Part shown: positions 27,928 to 36,996 of the stretch, in pieces | How positions within the stretch are numbered: the stretch's first letter is position 1 | Layout of the letters: each line of letters begins with the position of its first letter | Assembly: GCF_003970795.1 (NCBI RefSeq) | Contig: NZ_RWKW01000001.1 | Span: 19,770-83,769, forward strand | Reading direction: 5' to 3' | DNA length: 64,000 nt | Source of the DNA: Aquibium carbonis | GTDB lineage: Bacteria > Pseudomonadota > Alphaproteobacteria > Rhizobiales > Rhizobiaceae | Made by a program: the position numbers and the translations under genes | Notes under the pieces: model-generated | Told to the model about the DNA's origin: nothing | Databases searched by the model: none | Seen by the model: the letters and a program-made list of their open reading frames with translations, nothing else

Positions 27928-28266
27928 TTGACCGTCTTCGGCTTCGTGCAGCTCTGCATCTCGACCGCGATCTTCATCCTCGCTGCCAGTGCCGCCAAGG
28001 CGTGGACGCTTTCGCCAGGCTACGGCAAGCTGGCCCTGACGCTGGTGCTCTACTCGATCGGGAACCTCGTAATGCTGCGCCTGATCCGCGAGTTCGGCAT
28101 GGGCGTGGCATTGTCGCTATCGGCCGTGATCCAGCTCATCGCGGTCAACATCGTGGCCTTCGCCTTCTTCGGCGAGCGGGTGGACGTCGTCCAGGGTGCG
28201 GGAATCCTCGTCGCCATCCTCGCCGTAGCGTTGGTGACATTCGGACCTTATATCACCGGCCGTTGA
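27928..28266 (+). CDS. Small EamA/SMR-like membrane protein
   Basis: This 112-residue protein has four predicted membrane helices, the size and layout of a small multidrug resistance or half-EamA transporter: TVFGFVQLCISTAIFILAASAAKAW, LALTLVLYSIGNLVMLRLI, ALSLSAVIQLIAVNIVAFAFFGE and QGAGILVAILAVALVTFGPY. The TTG at 27928 is preferred because GGAAGGA lies seven bases upstream and it begins right at the first helix; a longer frame starts at the ATG at 27877. The conserved glutamate of true SMR pumps is not in the first helix, so transport of drugs should not be assumed. Confidence 0.72.
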   Translation: MTVFGFVQLCISTAIFILAASAAKAWTLSPGYGKLALTLVLYSIGNLVMLRLIREFGMGVALSLSAVIQLIAVNIVAFAFFGERVDVVQGAGILVAILAVALVTFGPYITGR

Positions 28267-28296
28267 GTCGGCGGTGCATGATTTTGCCTCGATAAT

Positions 28297-28317
28297 GATG
28301 CTTGAAACATCAGCATC
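28297..28317. promoter_or_regulatory. Inverted repeat overlapping the promoter of the XRE gene
   Basis: GATGCT (28297-28302) and AGCATC (28312-28317) form an inverted repeat with a 9-base spacer. It overlaps a promoter-like pair, TTGAAA (28302-28307) and TACGCT (28325-28330), separated by 17 bases. It would suit an autoregulatory operator. Confidence 0.45.
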
Positions 28318-28359
28318 AATGGCCTACGCTTTGAACATGACGTCTGAAGCGAGGAATCT

Positions 28360-28614
28360 TTGATTACAGCCGCACAGATGCGCGCTGCCCGTGCGCTCGC
28401 CGGTATCGACCAGAGGACGCTGGCCGAACGCGCGGGCGTGTCTCTGCCCACCATCCAGCGGATGGAGGCGAGCGATGGCCAAGTGCGCGGCGTGGTCGAT
28501 ACGCTGGTCAAGGTGATCCAGGCGCTCGAGCAATCCGGCGTCGAACTGATTGGCGAGGAGCAGGCAAGCCCGCGCGGTGGCCGAGGAGTTCGGCTGAAGG
28601 CGTTGGATGGCTGA
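28360..28614 (+). CDS. XRE-family helix-turn-helix regulator
   Basis: This is an 84-residue single-domain DNA-binding protein: ITAAQMRAARALAGIDQRTLAERAGVSLPTIQRMEAS is a Cro/CI-type helix-turn-helix, followed by a short dimerisation-like helix. The start is a TTG at 28360, since the related proteins begin with MITAAQMRAAR; an internal ATG at 28378 would remove the first helix. The upstream inverted repeat at 28297-28317 suggests autorepression. Its targets are unknown. Confidence 0.85.
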   Translation: MITAAQMRAARALAGIDQRTLAERAGVSLPTIQRMEASDGQVRGVVDTLVKVIQALEQSGVELIGEEQASPRGGRGVRLKALDG

Positions 28615-28811
28615 ATAGGTATCCGGCGGCGTCTACGCCGGAACAGATCGAAGCGCGCATGTCGCGGCGGGTTCCAGGGCCAGCGCGCATGCAGACACAG
28701 TGTCGCGACGGCGACCGCCGACCTCCGGACCTTGCCCGCCTGCCCGGGCATCGTCCCGCCGACGATCCCGCCGCCTTCCAGAGGGGACGCTCCCCAGGAG
28801 GCAAGGCCAGA

Positions 28812-30536
28812 ATGCAGACGAAATCCACGCCATCGCCGGTTCGCTCGCCGGACTTCGCCGAGCTTTTCACGCCCAAGCTCGTGACCGTCCTGCGCGAGGG
28901 GTACGGGCTGGCGGGCCTGAAGGCCGATGCGATCGCCGGATTGACGGTGGCGATCGTAGCGCTGCCGCTGTCGATGGCAATCGCGATCGCGTCAGGCGTG
29001 TCGCCGGAACGCGGGCTCTACACCGCCGTTGTCGGCGGATTCCTCGTGTCGCTGCTCGGCGGCAGCCGCTTCCAGATCGGCGGGCCGGCGGGCGCCTTCA
29101 TTGTTCTTGTGGCCGCTACGGTCGCCCGGCACGGACTCGACGGGCTGTTGCTCGCCACCATGATGTCGGGCTTGTTCCTTCTGGCCATCGGCTATCTGCG
29201 GCTCGGCACATACATCAAGTACATTCCTTTTCCGGTCACGGTGGGGTTCACCGCGGGCATCGGCGTCATCATCTTCGCAAGCCAGATCCGGGACCTTTTC
29301 GGACTGACGCTGACCGGGCCGGAGCCCGGTGAAATCCTGGAAAAGCTGCCGGCGCTCTGGGCGGCGGCGGGAACGGCGAGCCCGGCGGCGATCGGCGTCG
29401 CCGCTTTGACCATCGGGCTGATCGTCGGGCTGAAGCGTTACCGGCCGGGCTGGCCCGGCATGCTGTTCGCCGTCGTTCTGACCTCGGCCCTGGTGGTGGC
29501 GCTGGCGTTGCCTGTGGAGACGATCGGCACCCGCTTCGGCGGCATACCGCGCATGCTGCCCACGCCGGGCTTGCCGTCGATCAGTTGGGAACTGGCCTTC
29601 GCCGTCTTGCCCGACGCGATCGCGTTCGCGCTTCTCGGCTCGATCGAATCGCTCCTGTCGGCGGTGGTCGCCGACGGCATGACCGGGCGGCGGCACCGTT
29701 CCAACTGCGAATTGGTGGCGCAGGGCTTCGCCAACATCGGCGCGGCCCTTTTCGGTGGCTTTTGCGTGACGGGCACCATCGCGCGCACGGCGACCAACGT
29801 GCGGGCAGGCGCGCGCGGCCCCGTGGCCGGCATGTTGCACTCGCTGTTCCTGCTTGTCTTCATGCTGGTGGCCGCACCTTTGGCGGCCTACATCCCGCTT
29901 GCCGCGCTCGCGGGCGTGCTGGCCACGGTGGCCTGGAACATGATCGAGAAACCGGCTTTCGCCGCCATCCTGCGTACTTCGCGCGCCGACACGGCGGTGC
30001 TCGCCGTCACGCTGCTCCTGGTGATCTTCCGCGACCTCACGGAAGGCATCGTGGTGGGCTTCCTGCTCGGCTCGATCCTGTACATCGACCGCATGTCCAG
30101 AACGGTGGCCACCGAGGGATATGCGTCCCGCATAGAGGAGGACGTTGCAGACGACGTGGACCGCGAAGACTACGACGCAGCGATGGCGAGCGATCCGGAT
30201 ACGGTGGTCTACCGCATTCCTGGGGCATTTTTCTTCGGCACCGCGGCGACCGTCGGCGCTGTGCTCGACCGCATCGCCGACCAGCGGCGGAACTTCATTC
30301 TCGATTGCTCGGTCGTGCCGTTCCTCGATTCCACCGCCGCCAACGTCATCGAGGGAGCGGCGCGCAAGGCGCATCGATCCGGCGTCCGCTTCGTCATCGC
30401 GGGGGCGTCGATGGACGTGCGCCGAACGTTGGTCAGCCACGGGATAAGGGCACCGGACGTCGACTATGCCGCGACGCTCGCGGATGCGTGGGACCTGGTT
30501 CAGGGACGGACGGTCGAGGTCGTGGACCATCCTTGA
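28812..30536 (+). CDS. SulP-family anion transporter with STAS domain
   Basis: This 574-residue inner-membrane protein of the SLC26/SulP family imports sulfate, bicarbonate or related anions, usually with sodium or by exchange. The membrane core (about residues 25-430) contains AGLTVAIVALPLSMAIAIASGV and the motif PERGLYTAVVGGFLVSLLGGS, and the C-terminal STAS domain contains FILDCSVVPFLDSTAANVIE. The ATG at 28812 follows AGGAGGCAAGG; the reading frame extends further upstream without family residues. The actual anion cannot be told. A sulfate role is possible but the sulfate genes are far away at 44-47 kb. Confidence 0.92.
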   Translation: MQTKSTPSPVRSPDFAELFTPKLVTVLREGYGLAGLKADAIAGLTVAIVALPLSMAIAIASGVSPERGLYTAVVGGFLVSLLGGSRFQIGGPAGAFIVLVAATVARHGLDGLLLATMMSGLFLLAIGYLRLGTYIKYIPFPVTVGFTAGIGVIIFASQIRDLFGLTLTGPEPGEILEKLPALWAAAGTASPAAIGVAALTIGLIVGLKRYRPGWPGMLFAVVLTSALVVALALPVETIGTRFGGIPRMLPTPGLPSISWELAFAVLPDAIAFALLGSIESLLSAVVADGMTGRRHRSNCELVAQGFANIGAALFGGFCVTGTIARTATNVRAGARGPVAGMLHSLFLLVFMLVAAPLAAYIPLAALAGVLATVAWNMIEKPAFAAILRTSRADTAVLAVTLLLVIFRDLTEGIVVGFLLGSILYIDRMSRTVATEGYASRIEEDVADDVDREDYDAAMASDPDTVVYRIPGAFFFGTAATVGAVLDRIADQRRNFILDCSVVPFLDSTAANVIEGAARKAHRSGVRFVIAGASMDVRRTLVSHGIRAPDVDYAATLADAWDLVQGRTVEVVDHP

Positions 30537-30604
30537 ACCGTCGCGGCGACCGTCCCTCGCCAAGCGGCTCCCGCTCGCCTACATAGGCGGTTGGAGAACC
30601 CCGC

Positions 30605-31354
30605 ATGACAGACACCGAGACCCGCAAGACCATCGTCCTGACCGGGGCCAGCCGCGGCATCGGCCATGCGACGGTGAAGCGCTTCTCACGCGAGGGTTGG
30701 CGAGTCATCACCTGTTCGCGGCAGGCCTTTTCGGAGGACTGCCCCTGGCCGCAGGGTGCCGAAGACCACATCCGCGTCGATCTGACCGATCCAGAGGACG
30801 TGGGCCTCGCGGTCTCGGAAATCCGCCATCGCCTCCAGGCCCTTGGCGGCAGGCTTGAGGCGCTGGTCAACAATGCCGGCATCTCGCCGAAACTGTCCGA
30901 CGGCAGCCGGATGAACTCCATCGACACGCCGATGCACGTCTGGCGCGATGTCTTCCAGGTCAACTTCTTTGCGCCCATCATGCTGGCGCGGGGCCTTTTC
31001 AAGGAACTCGCGGCCGCGGGCGGTTCCGTGGTAAACGTCACCTCGATCACCGGCACCCGCGTCCACCCCTTCGCGGGCACGGCCTATGCCACCTCCAAGG
31101 CAGCGCTCGGTTCCTTGACCCGCGAGATGTCAGCCGATTTCGGACCGCACGGCATTCGGGTCAATGCCATCGCGCCGGGAGAGATCGACACCGCGATCCT
31201 CTCGCCCGGCACCGACAAGATCGTCGAGACGATTCCGCTGCGCCGGCTGGGCGAGACGGCCGAGGTGGCCGACATCATCTATTTCCTCTGCTCTCCGCAA
31301 TCTTCCTATGTTTCCGGCTCCGAGATCCACATCAATGGTGGACAGCATGTCTGA
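30605..31354 (+). CDS. Short-chain dehydrogenase/reductase
   Basis: This is a 249-residue classical SDR with a Rossmann fold: the cofactor motif TGASRGIGHATVKRF lies near residues 13-27, NNAGIS near 90, the catalytic serine in NVTSITG, and YATSKAAL with the catalytic Tyr and Lys. The C-terminal segment GSEIHINGGQHV is typical of the family. The substrate is unknown. It is close after the SulP gene in the same direction but a functional link is not evident. Confidence 0.9.
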   Translation: MTDTETRKTIVLTGASRGIGHATVKRFSREGWRVITCSRQAFSEDCPWPQGAEDHIRVDLTDPEDVGLAVSEIRHRLQALGGRLEALVNNAGISPKLSDGSRMNSIDTPMHVWRDVFQVNFFAPIMLARGLFKELAAAGGSVVNVTSITGTRVHPFAGTAYATSKAALGSLTREMSADFGPHGIRVNAIAPGEIDTAILSPGTDKIVETIPLRRLGETAEVADIIYFLCSPQSSYVSGSEIHINGGQHV

Positions 31355-31410
31355 AGTCGCGGCGATGCGAGGCTTTTCAACCGCGCGTTGGATCGGATAG
31401 CATTGCTGCG

Positions 31411-32520
31411 ATGTCGTCAGGGCAGGGTAGTGCCGGCTGCAACGGCAGAGACAGTGCAGTGAAGCGAGACGCATTCTTGGACCAGATCCCTCAAGCTGGC
31501 AGCCGGATGGCACGAGCGATACACGCCTTCGACTGGAGTGCCACGTCGATGGGACCAGCCGAAACCTGGCCGCTTTCGCTTCGATCGGTCGTGCAGATGA
31601 TGCTGCACCAGCGCCAGGCAATCTGTCTGTTTTGGGGTGACGACCTGAACATGCTCTACAACGACGCCTATGCGCCGTTGCTCGGGGCCAAGGAAAGAGA
31701 CGCTCTCGGGAAACCGTTTCGAGACATCTGGTCCGACGTCTGGAACGACGTGAAACCCTTCGTCGACATGGCGCTGGGCGGCGAAGGCACCTATGCCGAA
31801 AACATGCGGCTGATGATGTTCCGGAACGGATTCGAGGAGGAAACCTACTTCACCTTTTCGTACAGCCCCCTGTTTGACGATGACGGTCGGGTACGCGGAC
31901 TGATCAACGTGACCGTCGAGACCACGCAGGCGGTCCTGGCCCAGCGCACCCAGCAGGTTATGCGGCGGGAACTGATGCACCGCGTCAAGAATTCGTTGGC
32001 GGTGACCTCCAGCGTGATATCGGCGACCTTGCGGCAGGCGCCGTCGCTGGAGGTGGCGCGCGAAACCATAACCAGGCGGCTGGCGGCGCTGGCCGATGCG
32101 CAGAACCTGTTCAACGACAATGCCGACAGCGCCGAAGTCGACGTTGTCCTGCGCGCGGCGCTTCGCGCCCATCTCGATCACAGCAGTCGGGTGAGCCTGT
32201 CGGGACCGGGGGTGAAGATCAGTTCCCAGCAGGCCATAGGTCTATCCCTTGCGGCCTATGAACTGGCAACAAACGCGATGAAGTATGGCGCTCTGTCGGT
32301 CGACGGAGGCAGAATTGATGTCTCCTGGAACACGCATGGGCGACGCGGTTTCAGCTTCACCTGGCAGGAAAGCGGCGGTCCGCCCGTCGAGCCGCCGACG
32401 CGCTCGGGCTTCGGCTCACGACTGACGAACCGGATCGTCGCCGCCTATTTTTCCGGAGAGGGACGAACGCATTACGATCGCGATGGATTGCGTTTCGAAC
32501 TGAACGGCCAGCTTGCCTGA
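31411..32520 (+). CDS. PAS-domain HWE histidine kinase
   Basis: This is a 369-residue soluble sensor kinase. A PAS domain (about residues 55-170, with FWGDDLNMLYNDAYAPLLG) is followed by the HWE kinase core: the phosphorylated histidine lies in RELMHRVKNSLAV, the N box is YELATNAMKYGAL, and the W-x-E motif is TWQESGGPPV. HWE kinases are abundant in Rhizobiales and serve light or general stress signalling. No receiver gene is adjacent. The gene faces a PAS-LuxR regulator on the other strand (32584-33141), which may be a functional neighbour. Confidence 0.92.
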   Translation: MSSGQGSAGCNGRDSAVKRDAFLDQIPQAGSRMARAIHAFDWSATSMGPAETWPLSLRSVVQMMLHQRQAICLFWGDDLNMLYNDAYAPLLGAKERDALGKPFRDIWSDVWNDVKPFVDMALGGEGTYAENMRLMMFRNGFEEETYFTFSYSPLFDDDGRVRGLINVTVETTQAVLAQRTQQVMRRELMHRVKNSLAVTSSVISATLRQAPSLEVARETITRRLAALADAQNLFNDNADSAEVDVVLRAALRAHLDHSSRVSLSGPGVKISSQQAIGLSLAAYELATNAMKYGALSVDGGRIDVSWNTHGRRGFSFTWQESGGPPVEPPTRSGFGSRLTNRIVAAYFSGEGRTHYDRDGLRFELNGQLA

Positions 32521-32583
32521 CGCCGCGGCGGCTGCCGACCGATCGCATCCCATCTGTGTGGGGTTGCTCGTGCTTCGGAACCT

Positions 32584-33141
32584 CTAGTTCGGCATGCCAG
32601 ACAGCGAGGCAAGGAGTTCTGCAACGTTGCTGGCGCAGTACTTCTTGAGCAGTCGGGCGCGGTGCGCCTCCACCGTGCGCGGCGAGATGGCGAGCAGCCG
32701 GCCGATTTCTTTGCTCGTGCGGCCTTCGCCCAAGTGCATCACGATCTGGCGCTCGCGCGTCGTGAGCTGCATCACCGGGCGGTAGGCCGAGAGATCGGCA
32801 AAGGACCACACGGCGCGTGCGAGCGGATTGTCCCTGGTGAACGAGTGGCCGCGAACGCGGCACCAGAACAAGGCCCCGTCCTTGCGGGCCATGATGCGCT
32901 CGTCGGAATACTCGTTGGCGCGGCGCAGCGGTTCCACACCCACGTCGCGAATCCGTTCGAACTCCTCGTAGGTTGGATAGAGAAACGCGAACGACTGGTT
33001 GATGAGCTCGGCCCTGTCGTAGCGGAACACCTGCGCGAAGGTCAGGTTGCATGCCCTGATGATCCTGTTTTCGGTCAGCACGATGCCGACCGGAGCATGC
33101 TCGAAGGCCAGCGTCTCTAGCGTCGTCTCCCGGTTATCCAT
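32584..33141 (-). CDS. PAS-LuxR transcriptional regulator
   Basis: This 185-residue regulator has an N-terminal PAS domain (about residues 8-115: EHAPVGIVLTENRIIRACN, then DGALFWCRVRG and VWSFADLSAY). A LuxR/GerE helix-turn-helix follows (about 122-180: LTTRERQIVMHLGEGRTSKEI and ISPRTVEAHRARLLKKY). It has no receiver domain, so it is likely controlled by a ligand or cofactor in the PAS pocket rather than by phosphorylation. The ATG at 33141 gives the start of the PAS domain. It is divergent from the acyl-CoA synthetase operon that begins at 33254, and could regulate it. Confidence 0.9.
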   Translation of the reverse strand: MDNRETTLETLAFEHAPVGIVLTENRIIRACNLTFAQVFRYDRAELINQSFAFLYPTYEEFERIRDVGVEPLRRANEYSDERIMARKDGALFWCRVRGHSFTRDNPLARAVWSFADLSAYRPVMQLTTRERQIVMHLGEGRTSKEIGRLLAISPRTVEAHRARLLKKYCASNVAELLASLSGMPN

Positions 33142-33253
33142 GCGTATTTGTACGATATTGATGAGAGGGGGCCCGAAACGGATAGTACCAAGGCGCGCTG
33201 GATCGCAACACAAGAATTCCACAACGTCCATGCGCGCGGGGAGGACTGCATCC

Positions 33254-34810
33254 ATGAACCTGGCCGAATGGCTGGCAAGACGCGCGGCATTGTCGCCCGA
33301 CAGCCCTGCATTGATGCAGGGGGCAAGGGTCGTCGCCGACTATCGCGCCTTCGCCGCATCGGCTGCCGGCATCGGCGGATCGCTGTCCTCGCGGTTTGGT
33401 ATCGCACCCGGCGACCGCGTCGCAATCCTGGCCATCAATGGCACGGAATATCTGGAAGTCATGTATGGGGCCTGGTTCGCCGGCGCAGCCGTCGTTCCCA
33501 TCAACGCCAAGCTGCATCCGCGCGAAGCCGCATGGATCCTGGAAAATTCCGGCGCGACCATCGTCTTCGTGACATCGGAACTCGGCGCGGCTGTGGCGCC
33601 GAATCTGCCGCCCGCTTGTCGGTTCATCGTCGATCTTGGTTCGGAGGAGTTCCACGTCATGCGCGGCAGCGAGCCCCTGCCGGCGCCGCTGCCGCGCGAC
33701 CGCGATGACATGGCTTGGCTATTCTATACGTCGGGGACCACCGGCAAGCCGAAGGGCGTGATGATCTCCAACGGCAACATTCACGCCATGACATTCGCCT
33801 ATCTCGCCGACGTGGACGCGGTGCACCCGTCTGACGCCGCGCTCTATGCCGCGCCGATGAGCCACGGCGCGGGGCTCTACAATGTCCAGCACGTGCTGAA
33901 GGGCGCGCGGCACGTGGTGCCGGAATCGGGCGCTTTCGATACTGCCGAGATACTCGATCTCGCGGAGCGTCTGGGCAGCGTGCACATGTTCGCCGCGCCC
34001 ACCATGGTGCGCCGTCTCGTCGATGCCGCGAAGGCGAGTGGCCGGACGGGAGAGGGTATCCGGACCGTCGTCTATGGCGGCGGTCCGATGTATTTCGCCG
34101 ACATCGTCGAGGCCGTCGAGATCATGGGTTCGCGCTTTTGCCAGATTTACGGGCAGGGCGAGAGCCCGATGACGATCACGGCGCTGCCGCGCGATCTCGT
34201 CGCGGATCGATCCCATCCGCGCTGGAAGGAACGCCTCGCCTCGGTCGGCACGGCGCAGTCCTGCGTGGAGGTTCGCGTCGTCGATCCGGACGGCATACCG
34301 CTCACTGCCGGCGAAACCGGCGAGGTCGTCGTGCGCGGCGCCGCCGTCATGACCGGCTACTGGAACAACCCGGACGCGACCGACCGGACGCTCAGGGACG
34401 GCTGGCTGTGGACCGGCGACATGGGCGCGCTCGACGAGGACGGCTTCCTGACGCTGAAGGATCGGTCGAAGGACCTGATCATCTCCGGCGGCACCAACAT
34501 CTACCCGCGCGAGGTGGAGGAGGCGCTTTTGACCCACCCCGCCGTGCGCGAGGTCTCCGTCATCGGCCGGGCCGATCCCGAATGGGGCGAGGCGGTCGTC
34601 GCCTTCGTGGTGCTGGCGCCGGGCGAAAGCGCGGACCCGACCGGGCTCGACGCCCATTGCCTCGACCTGATCGCCCGCTTCAAGCGGCCGAAGCACTATC
34701 GTTTCGTCGAGGCGCTGCCGAAGAACGCCTATGGAAAGGTGCTGAAGACCGACCTTCGGGCGATGCTCGAGGCCGAAGCGGCGCCGAACGTCGGAGAGGA
34801 TGCCCGATGA
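33254..34810 (+). CDS. AMP-dependent acyl-CoA synthetase
   Basis: This 518-residue ANL-superfamily enzyme activates a carboxylic acid to its acyl-AMP and then to the CoA thioester. It shows the P loop FYTSGTTGKPKGVM, the adenine motif YGQGESPMT, the hinge KDLIISGGTNIYPREVEEAL and the catalytic lysine in KNAYGKVLK. The ATG at 33254 gives the family N-terminus; the frame runs on upstream across the divergent spacer. It heads an operon with an SDR, a branched-chain-type ABC importer and a hydrolase. The acid is unknown; aromatic, alicyclic or short hydroxy acids would fit. Confidence 0.93.
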   Translation: MNLAEWLARRAALSPDSPALMQGARVVADYRAFAASAAGIGGSLSSRFGIAPGDRVAILAINGTEYLEVMYGAWFAGAAVVPINAKLHPREAAWILENSGATIVFVTSELGAAVAPNLPPACRFIVDLGSEEFHVMRGSEPLPAPLPRDRDDMAWLFYTSGTTGKPKGVMISNGNIHAMTFAYLADVDAVHPSDAALYAAPMSHGAGLYNVQHVLKGARHVVPESGAFDTAEILDLAERLGSVHMFAAPTMVRRLVDAAKASGRTGEGIRTVVYGGGPMYFADIVEAVEIMGSRFCQIYGQGESPMTITALPRDLVADRSHPRWKERLASVGTAQSCVEVRVVDPDGIPLTAGETGEVVVRGAAVMTGYWNNPDATDRTLRDGWLWTGDMGALDEDGFLTLKDRSKDLIISGGTNIYPREVEEALLTHPAVREVSVIGRADPEWGEAVVAFVVLAPGESADPTGLDAHCLDLIARFKRPKHYRFVEALPKNAYGKVLKTDLRAMLEAEAAPNVGEDAR

Positions 34811-35616
34811 CTGGAAAGACGCTTGCAGAACGCACGGCGCTGGTCACGGGGTCGGTCCAGGGCATCGGCCTTGCCATCGCAAGGGCGCTGGCCGCCGAGG
34901 GCGCCCGCATGGCGATCCACGGCCATGCGACGCCGGAGCAGGTGGCCGCGGTGGAGGCGGACCTGCGGGCATGCGGCGCGCCGGAAACGATCTTTCTCGA
35001 GGCCGACCTCCTCGACGTGGCCGCGATCGAAACGATGATGGCGCGTGCCGCCGAATGGGGGCCGATCGACATCCTCGTCAACAATGCCGGCATCCAGCGG
35101 ACGGCGCCGCTGGCCGATGCAACCGCTGCCGTATGGAACGAGATCCTGGCGGTCAACCTGTCGGCGGCCTTCCACACCATGCGGCTGGGCATGCCCGGAA
35201 TGGGCGCACGCGGTTTCGGACGCGTCATCAACATCGCCTCCGTGCATGGCCTCGTCGCCTCCAGGGACAAGTCGCCCTACGTTGCGTCGAAGTTCGGCCT
35301 TGTCGGCCTGAGCAAGGTCGCCGCGCTTGAATATGCCGCCAGCGGTTCGCGAGAAACCGGTGGCGTCACCGTCAACTGCATCTGCCCCGGCTGGACCGAA
35401 ACCGCGATCATCGGACCCCAGGTCGAAGCCCGCGCGGCCACCCATGGCGGCGATCACGATGCCGGCATAGCAAGCCTCTTGTCGGAGAAGCAGCCGAGCC
35501 TGCGGATGTCCGACCCCTCGGAGATCGGCGCGCTCGCCCTCTGGCTCTGCCAGAAGCCGGCCCACAATCTCACCGGGACCGCGATCCCGGTCGATGGCGG
35601 TTGGACCGCCCAATGA
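34807..35616 (+). CDS. Short-chain dehydrogenase, 3-hydroxybutyrate dehydrogenase-like
   Basis: This 269-residue classical SDR has TGSVQGIGLAIARAL near residues 14-28, VNNAGIQ near 95, the catalytic serine in NIASVHG and YVASKFGLVGLSK with the Tyr-Lys pair. The segment VNCICPGWTETAIIGPQ followed by a long loop with EKQPSLRM is characteristic of 3-hydroxybutyrate dehydrogenases, which oxidise 3-hydroxybutyrate with NAD. In this operon it may act on another 3-hydroxy acid. It overlaps the acyl-CoA synthetase stop in an ATGA arrangement. Confidence 0.87.
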   Translation: MTGKTLAERTALVTGSVQGIGLAIARALAAEGARMAIHGHATPEQVAAVEADLRACGAPETIFLEADLLDVAAIETMMARAAEWGPIDILVNNAGIQRTAPLADATAAVWNEILAVNLSAAFHTMRLGMPGMGARGFGRVINIASVHGLVASRDKSPYVASKFGLVGLSKVAALEYAASGSRETGGVTVNCICPGWTETAIIGPQVEARAATHGGDHDAGIASLLSEKQPSLRMSDPSEIGALALWLCQKPAHNLTGTAIPVDGGWTAQ

Positions 35617-35644
35617 ACGACCCGCTCTCAAAGGAGGAGATGAC

Positions 35645-36850
35645 ATGAAGAGACTGTTTTCGACGGTCGCCATCGCCGCAGTTTTTGCGGTCGGCGGCAC
35701 ATTGACGAGCTTCACACAGGAAGACCCGGTCAAGATAGCGCTCGTGCACGGCCTTTCCGGTTCGCCGCTCGAGGCCTATTCGAAGCAGACCACGAACGGC
35801 TTCAATCTCGGGCTCGAATACGCGACCAACGGCACGATGGAGATCAAGGGCCGGAAGATCGAGGTCATAGAGAAGGACACCCAGTTCAAGCCCGACGTCG
35901 CCCGTTCGGTTCTCGCCGAGGCCTATGGCGATGACGACGTGCTGATCGCCGTCGGCGGTACGTCGTCCGGCGTCACCACCGCGATGCTGCCGATTGCGGC
36001 TGAATACGAGAAGATCTTGCTGGTCGAGCCGGCCGTGGCCGACTCGCTGACCGGCCCGGATTCCAACCGCTACGTCTTCAAGACCTCGCGCAACTCCTCC
36101 ATGGACATGCAGGCGCAGGCCATCGCGCTGCAGCCGAACGAAAACCTGTACGTCGCTACTCTTGCGCAGGACTACGCTTTCGGCCGCGACGGGATCGCCG
36201 CGTTCAAGAAGGCGCTCGAAGGCACTGGCGCCAATCTCGTCGCCGAGGAGTACGTGCCGCAGCAAACCACGGACTTCACCGCCACGATCGAGCGGCTGTT
36301 CGGCGCGCTGCGCGACAAGGAGGGTCGCAAGGTCATCGTCATGTACGTCGCCGGCATCGACGCCATGACGCCGCTCGCCGCCGCCGACCCGGGCCGCTAC
36401 GGCATCGAGCTGTCCACTGGCGGCAACATCCTGCCAGCCATGGCATCCTACAAGAAGGTGCCGGGCATGGAAGGCGCGATCTACTACTACTATGAAGCGC
36501 CAAAGAATGAGATCAACGACTGGCTGGTTGAGAAGCATCAGGAGAAGTTCGGCTCGCCGCCCGATTTCTTCACCGCTGGCGGCATGGCCGCAGCGCTTGC
36601 CATCGTCGCAGCTCTGGAGAAGGCCGACGACTGGGAGACCGAAACGTTGATCTCCACCATGGAAGGGATGTCTTGGGAGACGCCGAAGGGCACCATGACC
36701 TTCCGCCCCGAGGATCACCAGGCGCTGCAGTCAATGTACCACTTCAAGATCGCCGTGAAGGAGGGCGTCGAGTGGGCGGTTCCGGAACTCGTCCGCGAGA
36801 TCAAGCCGGAGGAAATGGACATCCCGATCGGGCGGAACAACCAGCAGTAA
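35645..36850 (+). CDS. ABC transporter substrate-binding protein, branched-chain amino acid type
   Basis: This 401-residue periplasmic binding protein of the LivK/HAAT family starts with a signal peptide of about 24 residues (MKRLFSTVAIAAVFAVGG) and carries the type I binding fold (IALVHGLSGSPLEAYSK, VGGTSSGVTTAMLPIAAEY, ATLAQDYAFGRDGIAAFKK). Family members bind leucine-like amino acids, but also urea, aromatic acids or other organic acids. Its linkage with an acyl-CoA synthetase points to an organic acid. A strong AAAGGAGG site precedes the ATG. A long palindrome (36871-36964) follows. Confidence 0.93.
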   Translation: MKRLFSTVAIAAVFAVGGTLTSFTQEDPVKIALVHGLSGSPLEAYSKQTTNGFNLGLEYATNGTMEIKGRKIEVIEKDTQFKPDVARSVLAEAYGDDDVLIAVGGTSSGVTTAMLPIAAEYEKILLVEPAVADSLTGPDSNRYVFKTSRNSSMDMQAQAIALQPNENLYVATLAQDYAFGRDGIAAFKKALEGTGANLVAEEYVPQQTTDFTATIERLFGALRDKEGRKVIVMYVAGIDAMTPLAAADPGRYGIELSTGGNILPAMASYKKVPGMEGAIYYYYEAPKNEINDWLVEKHQEKFGSPPDFFTAGGMAAALAIVAALEKADDWETETLISTMEGMSWETPKGTMTFRPEDHQALQSMYHFKIAVKEGVEWAVPELVREIKPEEMDIPIGRNNQQ

Positions 36851-36870
36851 AGCTGGGCGAATGGAGAATG

Positions 36871-36964
36871 GCGATTAGCGAATAGGAAAGCAGGGGCGGG
36901 CGGCGCTGCCGCCGTCCGCTCCTTTCCCTGCCTCGTGTTCCACCATTCGCTATTCGCTATTCGC
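36871..36964. repeat. Palindromic element between binding-protein and ATPase genes
   Basis: GCGATTAGCGAATAG (36871-36885) and CTATTCGCTATTCGC (36950-36964) are inverted copies differing at one position. An inner stem (GCAGGG near 36890 with CCCTGC near 36926) and a GGCGGC-GCT-GCCGCC hairpin lie between them. Such a structure could stabilise the 3' end of the binding-protein mRNA and lower expression of the downstream genes. Confidence 0.7.
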
Positions 36965-36996
36965 GATCTTTCTTGCCATCACCCAAGAAGCCCAAC

